The notes beneath the pieces were generated by a model, which ran no database searches, was not told the DNA's origin, and saw only the letters and a list, made by a program, of their open reading frames with translations. Both the position numbers and the translations under genes were made by a program. A DNA stretch of 64,000 nt from [Eubacterium] saphenum (GTDB lineage Bacteria; Bacillota; Clostridia; Oscillospirales; Ruminococcaceae): positions 1 through 64,000 of the forward strand of contig SFJQ01000001.1 of assembly GCA_004555855.1 (NCBI GenBank), given 5' to 3'. This document shows positions 55,191 through 62,250 of the stretch, piece by piece (within the stretch, counting starts at the first letter, position 1; each line of letters starts with the position of its first letter).

Positions 55191-55478
55191 ATGAGTTTGC
55201 GGGACAAAATCATAGGTCTTGAGGAGCAGGCGGCGCGCGACTGCACGATAACCGTGCAAATCCACGGCGGCAGGGAGCGCGAAATTTTCGTTGAAAATTG
55301 TCGGAAAGTCATCTCCTGCGACGATGAATTTATTACTCTCGGTATAATCGGTGCAAACATTCGCGTGAGCGGAGTGCCGTTGATTCTGGAGAATTTTGGC
55401 GTTGGCGGAGTGAAAATCTCCGGCAAAATCAGCTCAATCGAGTTCGCAGAAACGTTGGAGAACGCAGATGAAAAGTAG
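55191..55478 (+). CDS. yqfC: Sporulation protein YqfC
   Basis: This 95-residue protein has the YabP/YqfC fold: a beta-rich region with VENCRKVISCDDEFITLG and VSGVPLILENFG. In Bacillus the yqfC-yqfD pair is a mother-cell sigma E target. GAGGTGA precedes the ATG at 55191, which is preferred over the GTG at 55182. Its end overlaps yqfD. Confidence 0.9.
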   Translation: MSLRDKIIGLEEQAARDCTITVQIHGGREREIFVENCRKVISCDDEFITLGIIGANIRVSGVPLILENFGVGGVKISGKISSIEFAETLENADEK

Positions 55479-56634
55479 TTTGAAAAGCGGGCTGTTCTTT
55501 GGGACAGTCGGGTTTGAGGGAGTCGGCGGATTCCCCGAGAAAATGGTGAGCGCGCTGCTCGAAAACGGCGTTATGTTGCGGAATGTCAGGCTGACGGCAA
55601 GTGAAATTTCTGGCGAATGCTCGCCGTTCGCGTACTTTTCGGTTGCGAAAACCGCGCGAAAAAACGGCGTGCGGCTGCGGGTGAAAAAGCGCAGCGGGCT
55701 GTACTTTCAGCTTTACCGATACAAGACGCGCGGCGGGTTGTACGCGGGATTTTTGGTGTTTGTGATGATGATTTCTCTGATGAAAACGCGGGTGCTGGAC
55801 ATCGATGTCACGGGTGACGCGCCGCGCGAGCAAACGCTGAAAATCCTCGCGGAGTGCGGGATTGAGGAGGGCAAGGCGCTGTCCGAGCTGAACTTTTCGA
55901 AAGCGGAGCAGCGGCTGATGCTGGACATCGAAAACTGCGCGTGGGTGGACGTGTCGCGCGAGGGTTTTCGGGTGAAGGCGGAGGTGCGAAAAGTTGACGA
56001 AGCACCCGAGGTTGAGGACAAAAATCCGCGTAATATCACGGCTTCGCGGCCTGCGCGGATTGTGTCGATGACGGTGCGGAAGGGCAAGGCGGCGGTGTCG
56101 GTCGGGAGCGGCGTGAACACGGGCGACATGCTGGTTTCGGGGACGGTTTTTGACGGTCGGAACAAGATAATGTTCGTGCATTCGGACGCGGAAATTATCG
56201 GTGAATTTCTCGAAACGCAGGAATTTTTTGTGCCATACAGCGAAACGGTGAACCTGCCGAAGGGCGATGTGAAGCGGTTTGACAGCATTGTTATCGGTGA
56301 TGACGAGTATCCGTTGTACTTTGGGGAAGCGTTTGCGGAGAACTCGGTTTACAGTGAGGAAACGCGGCTGATTTTCGGGGAAAACTCGCCGGTTAAACTG
56401 AAATCGCGGATTTACACGGCGTATGTGGCGACGGAAATCACGAGGTCGCCGGACGATGTTGTGAAGGAGCTTCGGCGGGAGAAGGCGGATTTTGAGGAAA
56501 ATTTTTACTCGGAGTATAAAATTGTGACGTGTACGGAGAAATTTTTTCCGGAAAAAGGCGGGATTAGGTTGATTGTGGAATATACGCTGCAGGGGGATAT
56601 TGCGAAGGCGGTGGATATTGGGGTATCCGAGTGA
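55468..56634 (+). CDS. yqfD: Sporulation protein YqfD
   Basis: This 388-residue protein has a cytoplasmic N-terminal part (about 1-88), one membrane segment (LYAGFLVFVMMISLM) and an extracytoplasmic domain with a POTRA-like beginning (VLDIDVTG). The family is conserved with YqfC in spore formers. The ATG overlaps the yqfC stop region. The 3' end is strikingly G-rich (23 G and 8 C in 56581-56640). Confidence 0.91.
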   Translation: MKSSLKSGLFFGTVGFEGVGGFPEKMVSALLENGVMLRNVRLTASEISGECSPFAYFSVAKTARKNGVRLRVKKRSGLYFQLYRYKTRGGLYAGFLVFVMMISLMKTRVLDIDVTGDAPREQTLKILAECGIEEGKALSELNFSKAEQRLMLDIENCAWVDVSREGFRVKAEVRKVDEAPEVEDKNPRNITASRPARIVSMTVRKGKAAVSVGSGVNTGDMLVSGTVFDGRNKIMFVHSDAEIIGEFLETQEFFVPYSETVNLPKGDVKRFDSIVIGDDEYPLYFGEAFAENSVYSEETRLIFGENSPVKLKSRIYTAYVATEITRSPDDVVKELRREKADFEENFYSEYKIVTCTEKFFPEKGGIRLIVEYTLQGDIAKAVDIGVSE

Positions 56635-56668
56635 ATTTGCGGGGCAACCGACAAGTCTGAATAGAGCC

Positions 56669-56817
56669 GCGCTACTCCGCGCGAAGCGCGACAAACGCGT
56701 TAGCAAGCGCAAAAGGGGGTCTGTGGGGAGAAACGCCTTTTGCGTTTCTGGAAACGAAGAGTTTTTCCCCTTGAGGAAAGGGGCTTGGGGAACACCCCGA
56801 GGGGTGTTCCCCAAGCG
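56669..56817 (-). repeat. Repeat family B, inverted partial copy plus 32-bp palindrome
   Basis: Read on the minus strand, 56669-56784 matches the left and middle part of the copy at 40628 (GGGGAAAAACTCTTCG, GAAACGC/GCGTTTC hairpin, CGCGCTTCGCGC) and stops before the core. Next to it, 56786-56817 is a palindrome with 15-bp arms CTTGGGGAACACCCC and its complement. This may serve as a terminator for yqfD. Confidence 0.85.
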
Positions 56818-57016
56818 TTTTTGGAAAACGAAGTTTTACAAAAACGCGCGATTTCGGCGGCTCGACGCCGGCGAAATCGCTAGAGAGCGCGAATACCCTC
56901 AAGGCATTTTTCAAGTCACAGAGCAAGCAAAAATGCGGGTGCAGCCACGCACGTCCCGCTTTAACGGGCGTGGCTGCACCCGCGCGATTTTTCGGGTTCG
57001 ATGCCCGAAAAATCGC
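56817..57016. repeat. Repeat family C (copy 2) followed by family A
   Basis: The family C segment lies at about 56817-56880 and a full family A unit at 56935-57016, with the same order as at 53584-53761. The hairpin of C here has compensating changes (GACGCCGGCG for GATGCCGACG), which keeps pairing. Confidence 0.9.
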
Positions 57017-57085
57017 CCCGCGCAGCACAGTCCGGTTCCGATGAGGAAGCCGAAATCTCCGCCATTTCTCAAACTTTGAACAAAA

Positions 57086-57112
57086 AAACTCGGGGCATTA
57101 ACTCCGAGTTTC
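57086..57112. terminator. Terminator between convergent genes
   Basis: Arms AACTCGG (57087-57093) and CCGAGTT (57104-57110) are flanked by A-rich sequence before and T-rich sequence after. The remaining 57113-57247 shows only short AT-rich sequence and a small GCGAA/TTCGC hairpin. Confidence 0.7.
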
Positions 57113-57247
57113 TTCGTTAATTCAGCTCGATGATAAGGGGTTTGCGAATTTTTTCGCGTTCGCAAAAAAATGGCAATGGTGACAAAACGTAATCTAAGTC
57201 GGTTTGTAATCTTATAATTTGACGCAATCCCTTTTTATGATTTGACG

Positions 57248-57373
57248 GCTTCGCCTTTAGTAGCGCGACTTCGTCGCGAGTGCCTCCGGCGGCCTAAGAA
57301 CTTTTTCTGAAGAAAAAGTTTAAGGAAACCGAAGGTTTCACTAGAATTTCAAAAAGACTTTTTTCGCTTCGCG
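57248..57373 (+). repeat. Repeat family B, right-half copy
   Basis: It begins at the GCGCGACTTCGTCGCG hairpin, passes the GTGCCTCCGGCGG core and the CTTTTTCTGAAGAAAAAG hairpin, and ends TTTTTTCGCTTCGCG 31 bp from the next gene's stop. Confidence 0.9.
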
Positions 57374-57403
57374 GCTCCATTAACACATTGCGTAAACTTC
57401 CGG

Positions 57404-58567
57404 CTACTCGCTCAGCTCAGCTATCCTCCGCTGCATTCGCTTATACTCCGCCGACAACAAATTCGCGCCCTTCTGCTTCAAATAAACCTCCGCGTACAAC
57501 TTCCAGAAAAACACCTTCGCGCTGAAAAACCGCTCCATTCTCCGCATCTGCGCGTAACTGTACACCTCTTTCAAAAACGTCAGCTTCTCATACTCCTTCG
57601 CGTTCTGCTCCAGCCCGCCCATCATCAGAAAATCATAAATCGCCGATATCACCAGCACCACGTCCTCCGGCTTGAACTCGCCGCTCGTCACCTGCTCGCA
57701 AAGGTTCAGCGCGTCGTTTATCCTGTCAAAATCCTTTGAGCGCAGCCACACCGCTCGGTCATACACATAAAGCGCCCTGCAAAGCGCCTCTTTCACCCGC
57801 TTATCGCAGTGACAGCGCAGCACCAGCAGCATTCCTCTCGACAGATTTTTCTCCGGCTCGGCGGGACTGTTCCCGACAACATATTTCGTGGTTTCGTGGT
57901 CAAGCCGAGCCGCGTCTGTGAACGGCGCGTTCTCGATATTCAGGCAATGCGCGAAAATCTCAGCAGCCGTTTGCTTCAGCTCGGGAAAACCGCGTACAAG
58001 CTTCTCCCAAAACCCGACCGTGTAGCTCGGCGAAACGTACCGCCCGCCCTTTGAAAGAAACTTTTTCATAATCCCGAGAACGTACTCAAGCGCTTTTCCC
58101 GCCATATTCCAGTCGTTTCGGGAGCGAATTTTGTCGATGCACTCGGACAAGTACATCTCCCAGTTTTCGGTATCCTTCAGCCGCAAAATCCCCGCCACCA
58201 TCAGCCCGCAGCGGCTCTCAAAATCCTCGGGATACCAGTCGAGCGCCTCGGAAAACAGCACGAACGCGTTCCCGAAGTCCCATTTCCCGAGAAACAGCTG
58301 CGCCTCGGCGCGTTTTTTCTTGCACTCCTCAAGACCGTAAACGGCATTTTTCTCCTCGTCCTCGTCTATAAGCTCGCTCAAATCCGCTTCCAGAACCAGC
58401 TCGTCGGGTATCGCCGCCCGCAGCCCCGCAAGCAGCTCCTCGTGCGCGTCCGCAAAGGAAATGTGCGTCCCGCAGCAGCAGCAAAAACCCGTTTCAAACT
58501 CGTCCTCGAGCATAATCATTCGCTGACATTTCGGGCAAACGCAGTATTGAAGCAAGGTTTTCACCAC
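57404..58567 (-). CDS. Unknown protein with N-terminal zinc ribbon and helical repeats
   Basis: The 387 residues begin with CVCPKC and, 20 residues later, FCCCCG, a zinc-ribbon pattern. The rest is helical; KWDFGNAFVLFSEALDWYPED resembles one TPR-like pair. No enzyme motif, signal or membrane segment is seen, and I do not recognise the family. Such ribbons with TPR-like helices occur in Ruminococcaceae proteins of unknown role. The start is uncertain among GTG at 58567, GTG at 58564 and a TTG nearby. It is flanked by repeat B pieces on both sides. Confidence 0.7.
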   Translation of the reverse strand: MVKTLLQYCVCPKCQRMIMLEDEFETGFCCCCGTHISFADAHEELLAGLRAAIPDELVLEADLSELIDEDEEKNAVYGLEECKKKRAEAQLFLGKWDFGNAFVLFSEALDWYPEDFESRCGLMVAGILRLKDTENWEMYLSECIDKIRSRNDWNMAGKALEYVLGIMKKFLSKGGRYVSPSYTVGFWEKLVRGFPELKQTAAEIFAHCLNIENAPFTDAARLDHETTKYVVGNSPAEPEKNLSRGMLLVLRCHCDKRVKEALCRALYVYDRAVWLRSKDFDRINDALNLCEQVTSGEFKPEDVVLVISAIYDFLMMGGLEQNAKEYEKLTFLKEVYSYAQMRRMERFFSAKVFFWKLYAEVYLKQKGANLLSAEYKRMQRRIAELSE

Positions 58568-58593
58568 CTTATTTTAATCCAGTAAAATAAAAA

Positions 58594-58669
58594 GTGCCTC
58601 CGGCGGCTTGAAACCTTTTTCTGAAGAAAAAGGTTTCAAGGCTTCCAAAAAGACTTTTAGCGCTTCGCG
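58594..58669 (+). repeat. Repeat family B, right-end copy
   Basis: Only the GTGCCTCCGGCGG core, the CTTTTTCTGAAGAAAAAG hairpin and the AAAAAGACTTTTAGCGCTTCGCG end (as AAAGACTTTTAGCGCTTCG) remain. It sits between the zinc-ribbon gene and the end of ung. Confidence 0.88.
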
Positions 58670-58688
58670 GCGCTTGGAACACAATTTG

Positions 58689-59354
58689 TCAGAGCGACCA
58701 GTCAATGGGCTGTTCGCCGCAACTTTCGAGAAACTCGTTCGCCTTGACGAAGTGCCCGCAGCCGAAAAAGCCCTGATACGCGGAAAGCGGGCTTGGGTGA
58801 GCGCATTGCAGAACGAGATGCTTCGGGTTGGTGACGAGCTTTGATTTCGCGCGCGCCGGACCGCCCCAGAGCAGGAAAACAATCGGCTGCTCGCGCTTGT
58901 TCAGCAGCTCGATAATCCTGTCCGTGAGGATTTCCCAGCCGTGATTTCTGTGGGAATTTGCCTGTCCCTCGCGCACCGTCAGAACCGTGTTCAGCAGCAG
59001 CACGCCGTGCTTCGCCCACTTCGTCAGCTCGCCGCTTTTCGGGATAGCAAGCCCCGTTTCCGCGTTCAACTCTTTGAAGATGTTCACGAGAGAAGGCGGG
59101 GGCGGCGTGCCCTCCTTAACGGAGAAGCAAAGCCCGTGCGCCTGACCTTTTCCGTGATACGGGTCCTGCCCGAGGATAACCGCCTTCACATCGCCGTATG
59201 CCGTCAATCGCAGCGCGTTGAACAGGTCGTTCATCGGCGGGAAAACCGTCTGCGTTTGATACTCGCTCACGAGAAACTCCCGCAGCTTTTTGTAATAATC
59301 CATCTCCCACTGGTCCGCGAGGAGCTTATCCCAATCGTTTCCTATATTTACCAT
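58689..59354 (-). CDS. ung: Uracil-DNA glycosylase, family 1
   Basis: This repair enzyme removes uracil from DNA. The 221 residues hold GQDPYHGKGQAHGL with the catalytic Asp, and HPSPLSAYQGFFG with the catalytic His. GAGGGTGA precedes the ATG at 59354, which is preferred over an in-frame TTG at 59369. Confidence 0.97.
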   Translation of the reverse strand: MVNIGNDWDKLLADQWEMDYYKKLREFLVSEYQTQTVFPPMNDLFNALRLTAYGDVKAVILGQDPYHGKGQAHGLCFSVKEGTPPPPSLVNIFKELNAETGLAIPKSGELTKWAKHGVLLLNTVLTVREGQANSHRNHGWEILTDRIIELLNKREQPIVFLLWGGPARAKSKLVTNPKHLVLQCAHPSPLSAYQGFFGCGHFVKANEFLESCGEQPIDWSL

Positions 59355-59369
59355 TTCCGTCACCCTCAA

Positions 59370-59667
59370 AGCAAATTCTTACCATAATTATAGCATATTT
59401 TGCGGCTTTTTTCAAGAGGAACACGCCTGTCAATCTCGCGAATTTTGAAAAAAGCACAAAAGAGCGTGCCAAATCAAGCGTCTTGCCGTTTGGGGTTTAC
59501 GGCTTTCGTGAAAATCACCGCTGCTTGGATTTGCCGAAATTCGGCTTAACGGCGCGGTTTGCCGACGATGTAATCATTACCTTCCCCAAAAACCGCGAAA
59601 ATGTTTGTGCAAATTAACGGGAGCGCGCGGCAAAGTCAAATTTTTGGGTGACGCGGGAATTTTTGCG
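59370..59667. other. Gap without a recognised feature
   Basis: Between the divergent ung and MBL genes I see no open frame with a ribosome site, no repeat-family copy and no clear RNA. Only the promoter at its right edge is recognisable. Confidence 0.5.
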
Positions 59668-59696
59668 TTGACAAATATTGTGCAATGTGATAAAAT
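59668..59696 (+). promoter_or_regulatory. Promoter of the MBL hydrolase gene
   Basis: TTGACA (59668-59673) and TAAAAT (59691-59696) have a 17-base spacer. Confidence 0.8.
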
Positions 59697-59741
59697 TAAA
59701 GCTGGGGATTTCCCGAAAAACCGCATAGAAAGGCGAAATTT

Positions 59742-60368
59742 ATGGACGAGATAATAAGACTTCCGCTGGGTGCGCTTGCGACAAACTGCTATATCGTACC
59801 CGCAAACTCGGAAACTGCGATTGTGATTGACCCGGCGGCGACGGGCGAGGTTGAGGCGGCGCTTGCGGCGAAAAATCTGCGCGCGGGAGCGATTGTCCTG
59901 ACGCACGGGCATTTCGACCACTTTGCGGGCGCGGCAAGGCTTCGGGAGTACTATGGAGCGCCGATTTACGCGCCCGAGCTTGACACGGAGATGCTGACGA
60001 GCGAGGACAAGAGCTGGGCTTGGTTTATGGCGGGAGCTGAGTTCACGCCGATTGTGCCGGACGTGGCTTTTGAAAACGGCGAGCGTTTTTCCGTCTGCGG
60101 CGTGGAGTTTTCGGTTATGGCGGCTCCGGGGCACACCGCGGGGAGCTGTTTGCTGTTCTGCGAGCAGTTTGGCGCGATTTTCTCGGGCGATGTGCTGTTC
60201 AAAAACGGCTGCGGGCGCACGGACGGATTTTCCGGAAGCGGCAGGCAAATGGCGCAGACGCTGCGTGAAATCTCGAAAATCTCGGGCAACTACTACGTTT
60301 ACCCCGGTCACGGCGAAACCACGACGCTTTCTGTGGAAAAAGCACGGATTGATGTTTATGACTACTGA
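59742..60368 (+). CDS. MBL-fold metallo-hydrolase (glyoxalase II-like)
   Basis: This 208-residue cytoplasmic metal-dependent hydrolase has the motif THGHFDHFAG and later APGHTAGS, FSGDVLF and YPGHGETTT, all the metal ligands of the glyoxalase II branch. The N-terminus LPLGALATNCYIV is typical of the small bacterial group. The substrate is probably a thioester, but this cannot be read from the sequence. AAAGGCG precedes the ATG. It is monocistronic. Confidence 0.92.
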   Translation: MDEIIRLPLGALATNCYIVPANSETAIVIDPAATGEVEAALAAKNLRAGAIVLTHGHFDHFAGAARLREYYGAPIYAPELDTEMLTSEDKSWAWFMAGAEFTPIVPDVAFENGERFSVCGVEFSVMAAPGHTAGSCLLFCEQFGAIFSGDVLFKNGCGRTDGFSGSGRQMAQTLREISKISGNYYVYPGHGETTTLSVEKARIDVYDY

Positions 60369-60466
60369 AAGCCCTAAAAATCAGCCAAACTTTTCCACCA
60401 AACGCGGGAATTATTGTATAAATTCACAAAAAAATCCACAAAAGTCACAACTGAGAATTTTTAAGC

Positions 60467-60495
60467 TTGACAGAATAAAAATTTGACGATATAAT
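60467..60495 (+). promoter_or_regulatory. Promoter of the small DUF4870-like gene
   Basis: TTGACA (60467-60472) and TATAAT (60490-60495) have a 17-base spacer, giving a leader of about 70 nt. Confidence 0.85.
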
Positions 60496-60573
60496 TATAT
60501 TTGGAGCATCAAAAAGGAAGCTCAAGTGCGGAATGCGGCGCCGCAAATCATTTTCATTTAAGGAGGATATATT

Positions 60574-60906
60574 ATGCAGGATTCAAATGACAAGGTTTAC
60601 GGCATTCTGTCTTACATCGGGATTTTGGTTCTCGTACCCCTTCTCGCAGGTAAGACGCAGTTCGCGAGATACCACGCAAATCAGGGACTGGTTCTCTTTA
60701 TCGCGGACATCATTCTCGGCGTTATGATTGGAATTACCGTAGGTGTTCTCAGTCTGCTCGGCGTGATTGGCGTTGTTCTCGGCAGCATCGTGAGCGGTGT
60801 TTTCGGCTTGTGCATTTTCGTTTTGGTTATTATGGGTATCATCAACGCAGCTAACGGCGAGATGAAGCCCCTTCCCGTAATCGGCGGAATCACGCTCATC
60901 AAGTAA
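60574..60906 (+). CDS. Small membrane protein, DUF4870/Tic20-like
   Basis: The 110 residues contain three hydrophobic segments and the block FARYHANQGLVLFI, which recalls the DUF4870 family (KxHxxQ pattern). Function is unknown in the family. AAGGAGG precedes the ATG, and a terminator follows. Confidence 0.8.
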   Translation: MQDSNDKVYGILSYIGILVLVPLLAGKTQFARYHANQGLVLFIADIILGVMIGITVGVLSLLGVIGVVLGSIVSGVFGLCIFVLVIMGIINAANGEMKPLPVIGGITLIK

Positions 60907-60927
60907 TTTTACTTAACAAAAGCAAAG

Positions 60928-60979
60928 CGGCTTCGGTTTTGCGCGCTGAAAAAGGCACGCCTTTCGGAGCCGTTTTTTG
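60928..60979 (+). terminator. Terminator after the DUF4870-like gene
   Basis: Outer arms GGCTTCG and CGGAGCC enclose an AAAGGCACGCCTTT hairpin and lead to GTTTTTTG. Confidence 0.7.
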
Positions 60980-61091
60980 TTTTTCGGTGAACGCGAGGGC
61001 GGGTGCTGTTGAAAATCGGCAAAATCTATATCGAAATACACATAGCAAGCGTGTGGAAATTGTGCAAAGTGAACAAAATTTTCTGCGGTAC

Positions 61092-61120
61092 TTGAAAAAT
61101 TCTGTCAAAAGGTATATAAT
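61092..61120 (+). promoter_or_regulatory. Promoter of the acidic membrane-anchored protein
   Basis: TTGAAA (61092-61097) and TATAAT (61115-61120) have a 17-base spacer. Confidence 0.85.
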
Positions 61121-61158
61121 AATATCAGCACTTTATTTTTAAAAAGGAGGACAATGCA

Positions 61159-61440
61159 ATGAAAGCATTCGGAATATTTATGGCAGGAATTCTGGCAGCG
61201 GGAGCCGGTGTTGCGGCGGCGGCTTATATTGCCAAGAAGAAGCTCGAAAAGGAAAACGAAGAGGATTATTTTGACGGCTGGGACGACGGCTTTGACGATG
61301 ACTGGGACCTTGATTTTGACGAGGACGAGGAAATTGACGCTGCTGCCGAGGAAATCCCCGCGAAAACCGTGAAGTCGATTATCCCCGAAGAAAAATCTTT
61401 CTCTGAAGAAGCTGACGACGCTTCCGACGAGGAGCTTTAA
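61159..61440 (+). CDS. Small acidic membrane-anchored protein, unknown
   Basis: This 93-residue protein has an N-terminal Gly/Ala-rich membrane segment (about 3-24, GILAAGAGVAAAAYIA), a KKK stop-transfer and then an Asp/Glu-dominated tail (FDGWDDGFDDDWDLDFDEDE). No family is recognised. AAGGAGG precedes the ATG. It has its own promoter and terminator and lies upstream of the SCIFF locus. Confidence 0.78.
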   Translation: MKAFGIFMAGILAAGAGVAAAAYIAKKKLEKENEEDYFDGWDDGFDDDWDLDFDEDEEIDAAAEEIPAKTVKSIIPEEKSFSEEADDASDEEL

Positions 61441-61449
61441 TTTGAACAA

Positions 61450-61480
61450 ACGCGGCGCGCTGTTTTTGGTGCGCCGTTTT
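61450..61480 (+). terminator. Terminator after the acidic protein gene
   Basis: Arms GGCGCGC and GTGCGCC close a T-rich loop and are followed by GTTTTTCGTTTT. Confidence 0.75.
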
Positions 61481-61530
61481 TCGTTTTGCGGGAAATTTCA
61501 AAAAAATCTGCGGCGGATTTTTTGAAAAAA

Positions 61531-61609
61531 ATTACTCAGAGGGATTTTGATAAGATTACTCAGAGGGATTTTGAAAAAATTACTCAGAGGAATTTTGAAA
61601 AAATTACTC
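61531..61609 (+). repeat. 24-bp tandem repeats upstream of the scfA promoter
   Basis: Copies start at 61531, 61555, 61579 and a partial at 61603. Each begins ATTACTCAGAGG and continues with ATTTTGA plus A-rich sequence. They end 9 bp before the -35 of scfA. The 24-bp period preserves a reading frame (ITQRDFEK-type octamers), open from 61486 to 61692, but no ribosome site precedes that frame, so a regulatory role is more likely. Confidence 0.88.
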
Positions 61610-61617
61610 TTACCCTA

Positions 61618-61646
61618 TTGCAAAATTTTAGGAAATGTGTTATAAT
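61618..61646 (+). promoter_or_regulatory. scfA promoter
   Basis: TTGCAA (61618-61623) and TATAAT (61641-61646) have a 17-base spacer, giving a leader of about 35 nt. Confidence 0.85.
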
Positions 61647-61688
61647 GGAAATAGCAAAACAAAACGGGCAAAAGAAAGAGGTGTTTTT

Positions 61689-61832
61689 TTGAAGCACGTT
61701 GTTACCATTAACAAGGCGAACCTTAAGGCTTCCGCTGAAAAGGGCGGCTGCGGCAAGTGCCAGAGCTCCTGCCAGTCCGCCTGCAAGACTTCCTGCACTG
61801 TTGCAAATCAAAAGTGCGAGGCAGAACGCTAA
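61689..61832 (+). CDS. scfA: SCIFF ranthipeptide precursor (six cysteines in forty-five)
   Basis: The 47-residue peptide has Cys at 21, 24, 28, 32, 36 and 43, the SCIFF pattern, with the core SSCQSACKTSCTVANQKC. The first 18 residues (MKHVVTINKANLKASAEK) are the leader recognised by the maturase. SCIFF peptides receive thioether cross-links from Cys sulfur to a nearby residue, commonly Thr in this family. The start is TTG at 61689 with GAGG 7 bases upstream. The family is nearly universal in Clostridia; the final role is unsettled, though quorum sensing has been proposed. Confidence 0.97.
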   Translation: MKHVVTINKANLKASAEKGGCGKCQSSCQSACKTSCTVANQKCEAER

Positions 61833-61838
61833 ACCCCT

Positions 61839-61874
61839 GAACCCGCTCGTTTTCCTCGGGCGGGTTCAATTTTT
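61839..61874 (+). terminator. Hairpin after scfA (attenuator or terminator)
   Basis: Arms GAACCCGC and GCGGGTTC (61839-61846 and 61860-61867) are followed by AATTTTT. It probably limits readthrough into scfB so that peptide exceeds enzyme. A second hairpin AAGCCTTTTGAAAAAGGCTT follows at about 61884-61905. Confidence 0.8.
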
Positions 61875-61980
61875 GCCAAGCCTCAAGCCTTTTGAAAAAG
61901 GCTTGACCGAAAACTTTTGTACGCTTCGGCGGTTCTCGGGGAACGTTGGCGGCTCTCCATAACAATCTGCGCGCTCTCTT

Positions 61981-62180
61981 GCATTTTTGTCGGCTTCGAG
62001 CCGACAAAAATGCGTGGGGGAAAACTCTTGTTTTCCCCCACACCCCTTTAGCGCTTTTGGGGCGTATTTCGGCGCTTTGCGCCGAGTGCGCGGCTTTGCC
62101 GCGAGTGCCTCCGGCGGATTAAAACCTTTTTCTGAAGAAAAAGGTTTTAATATTTCCAAAAAGACTTTTTTCGCTTCGCG
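61981..62180 (+). repeat. Repeat family B, full copy 3, inside the SCIFF locus
   Basis: All blocks of the family are present: GCATTTTTGTCGGC/GCCGACAAAAATGC, the GGGGGAAAAC/GTTTTCCCCC hairpin, CCCCTTTAGCGCTTTTG, the CGGCGCTTTGCGCCG hairpin, the GTGCCTCCGGCGG core, the CTTTTTCTGAAGAAAAAG hairpin and TTTTTTCGCTTCGCG. It separates scfA from scfB. Confidence 0.93.
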
Positions 62181-62250
62181 TGCCATACTTGCGCTTTGCG
62201 ATAACTCCGCGCCCTCTTGCGCCATAAACTAAACAGAAGGATTTGAAAAA

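Noticed and set aside
55031..55426. Minus-strand open frame opposite yqfC
   Set aside because: yqfC on the plus strand is a recognised sporulation gene with a ribosome site; the opposite frame has none.
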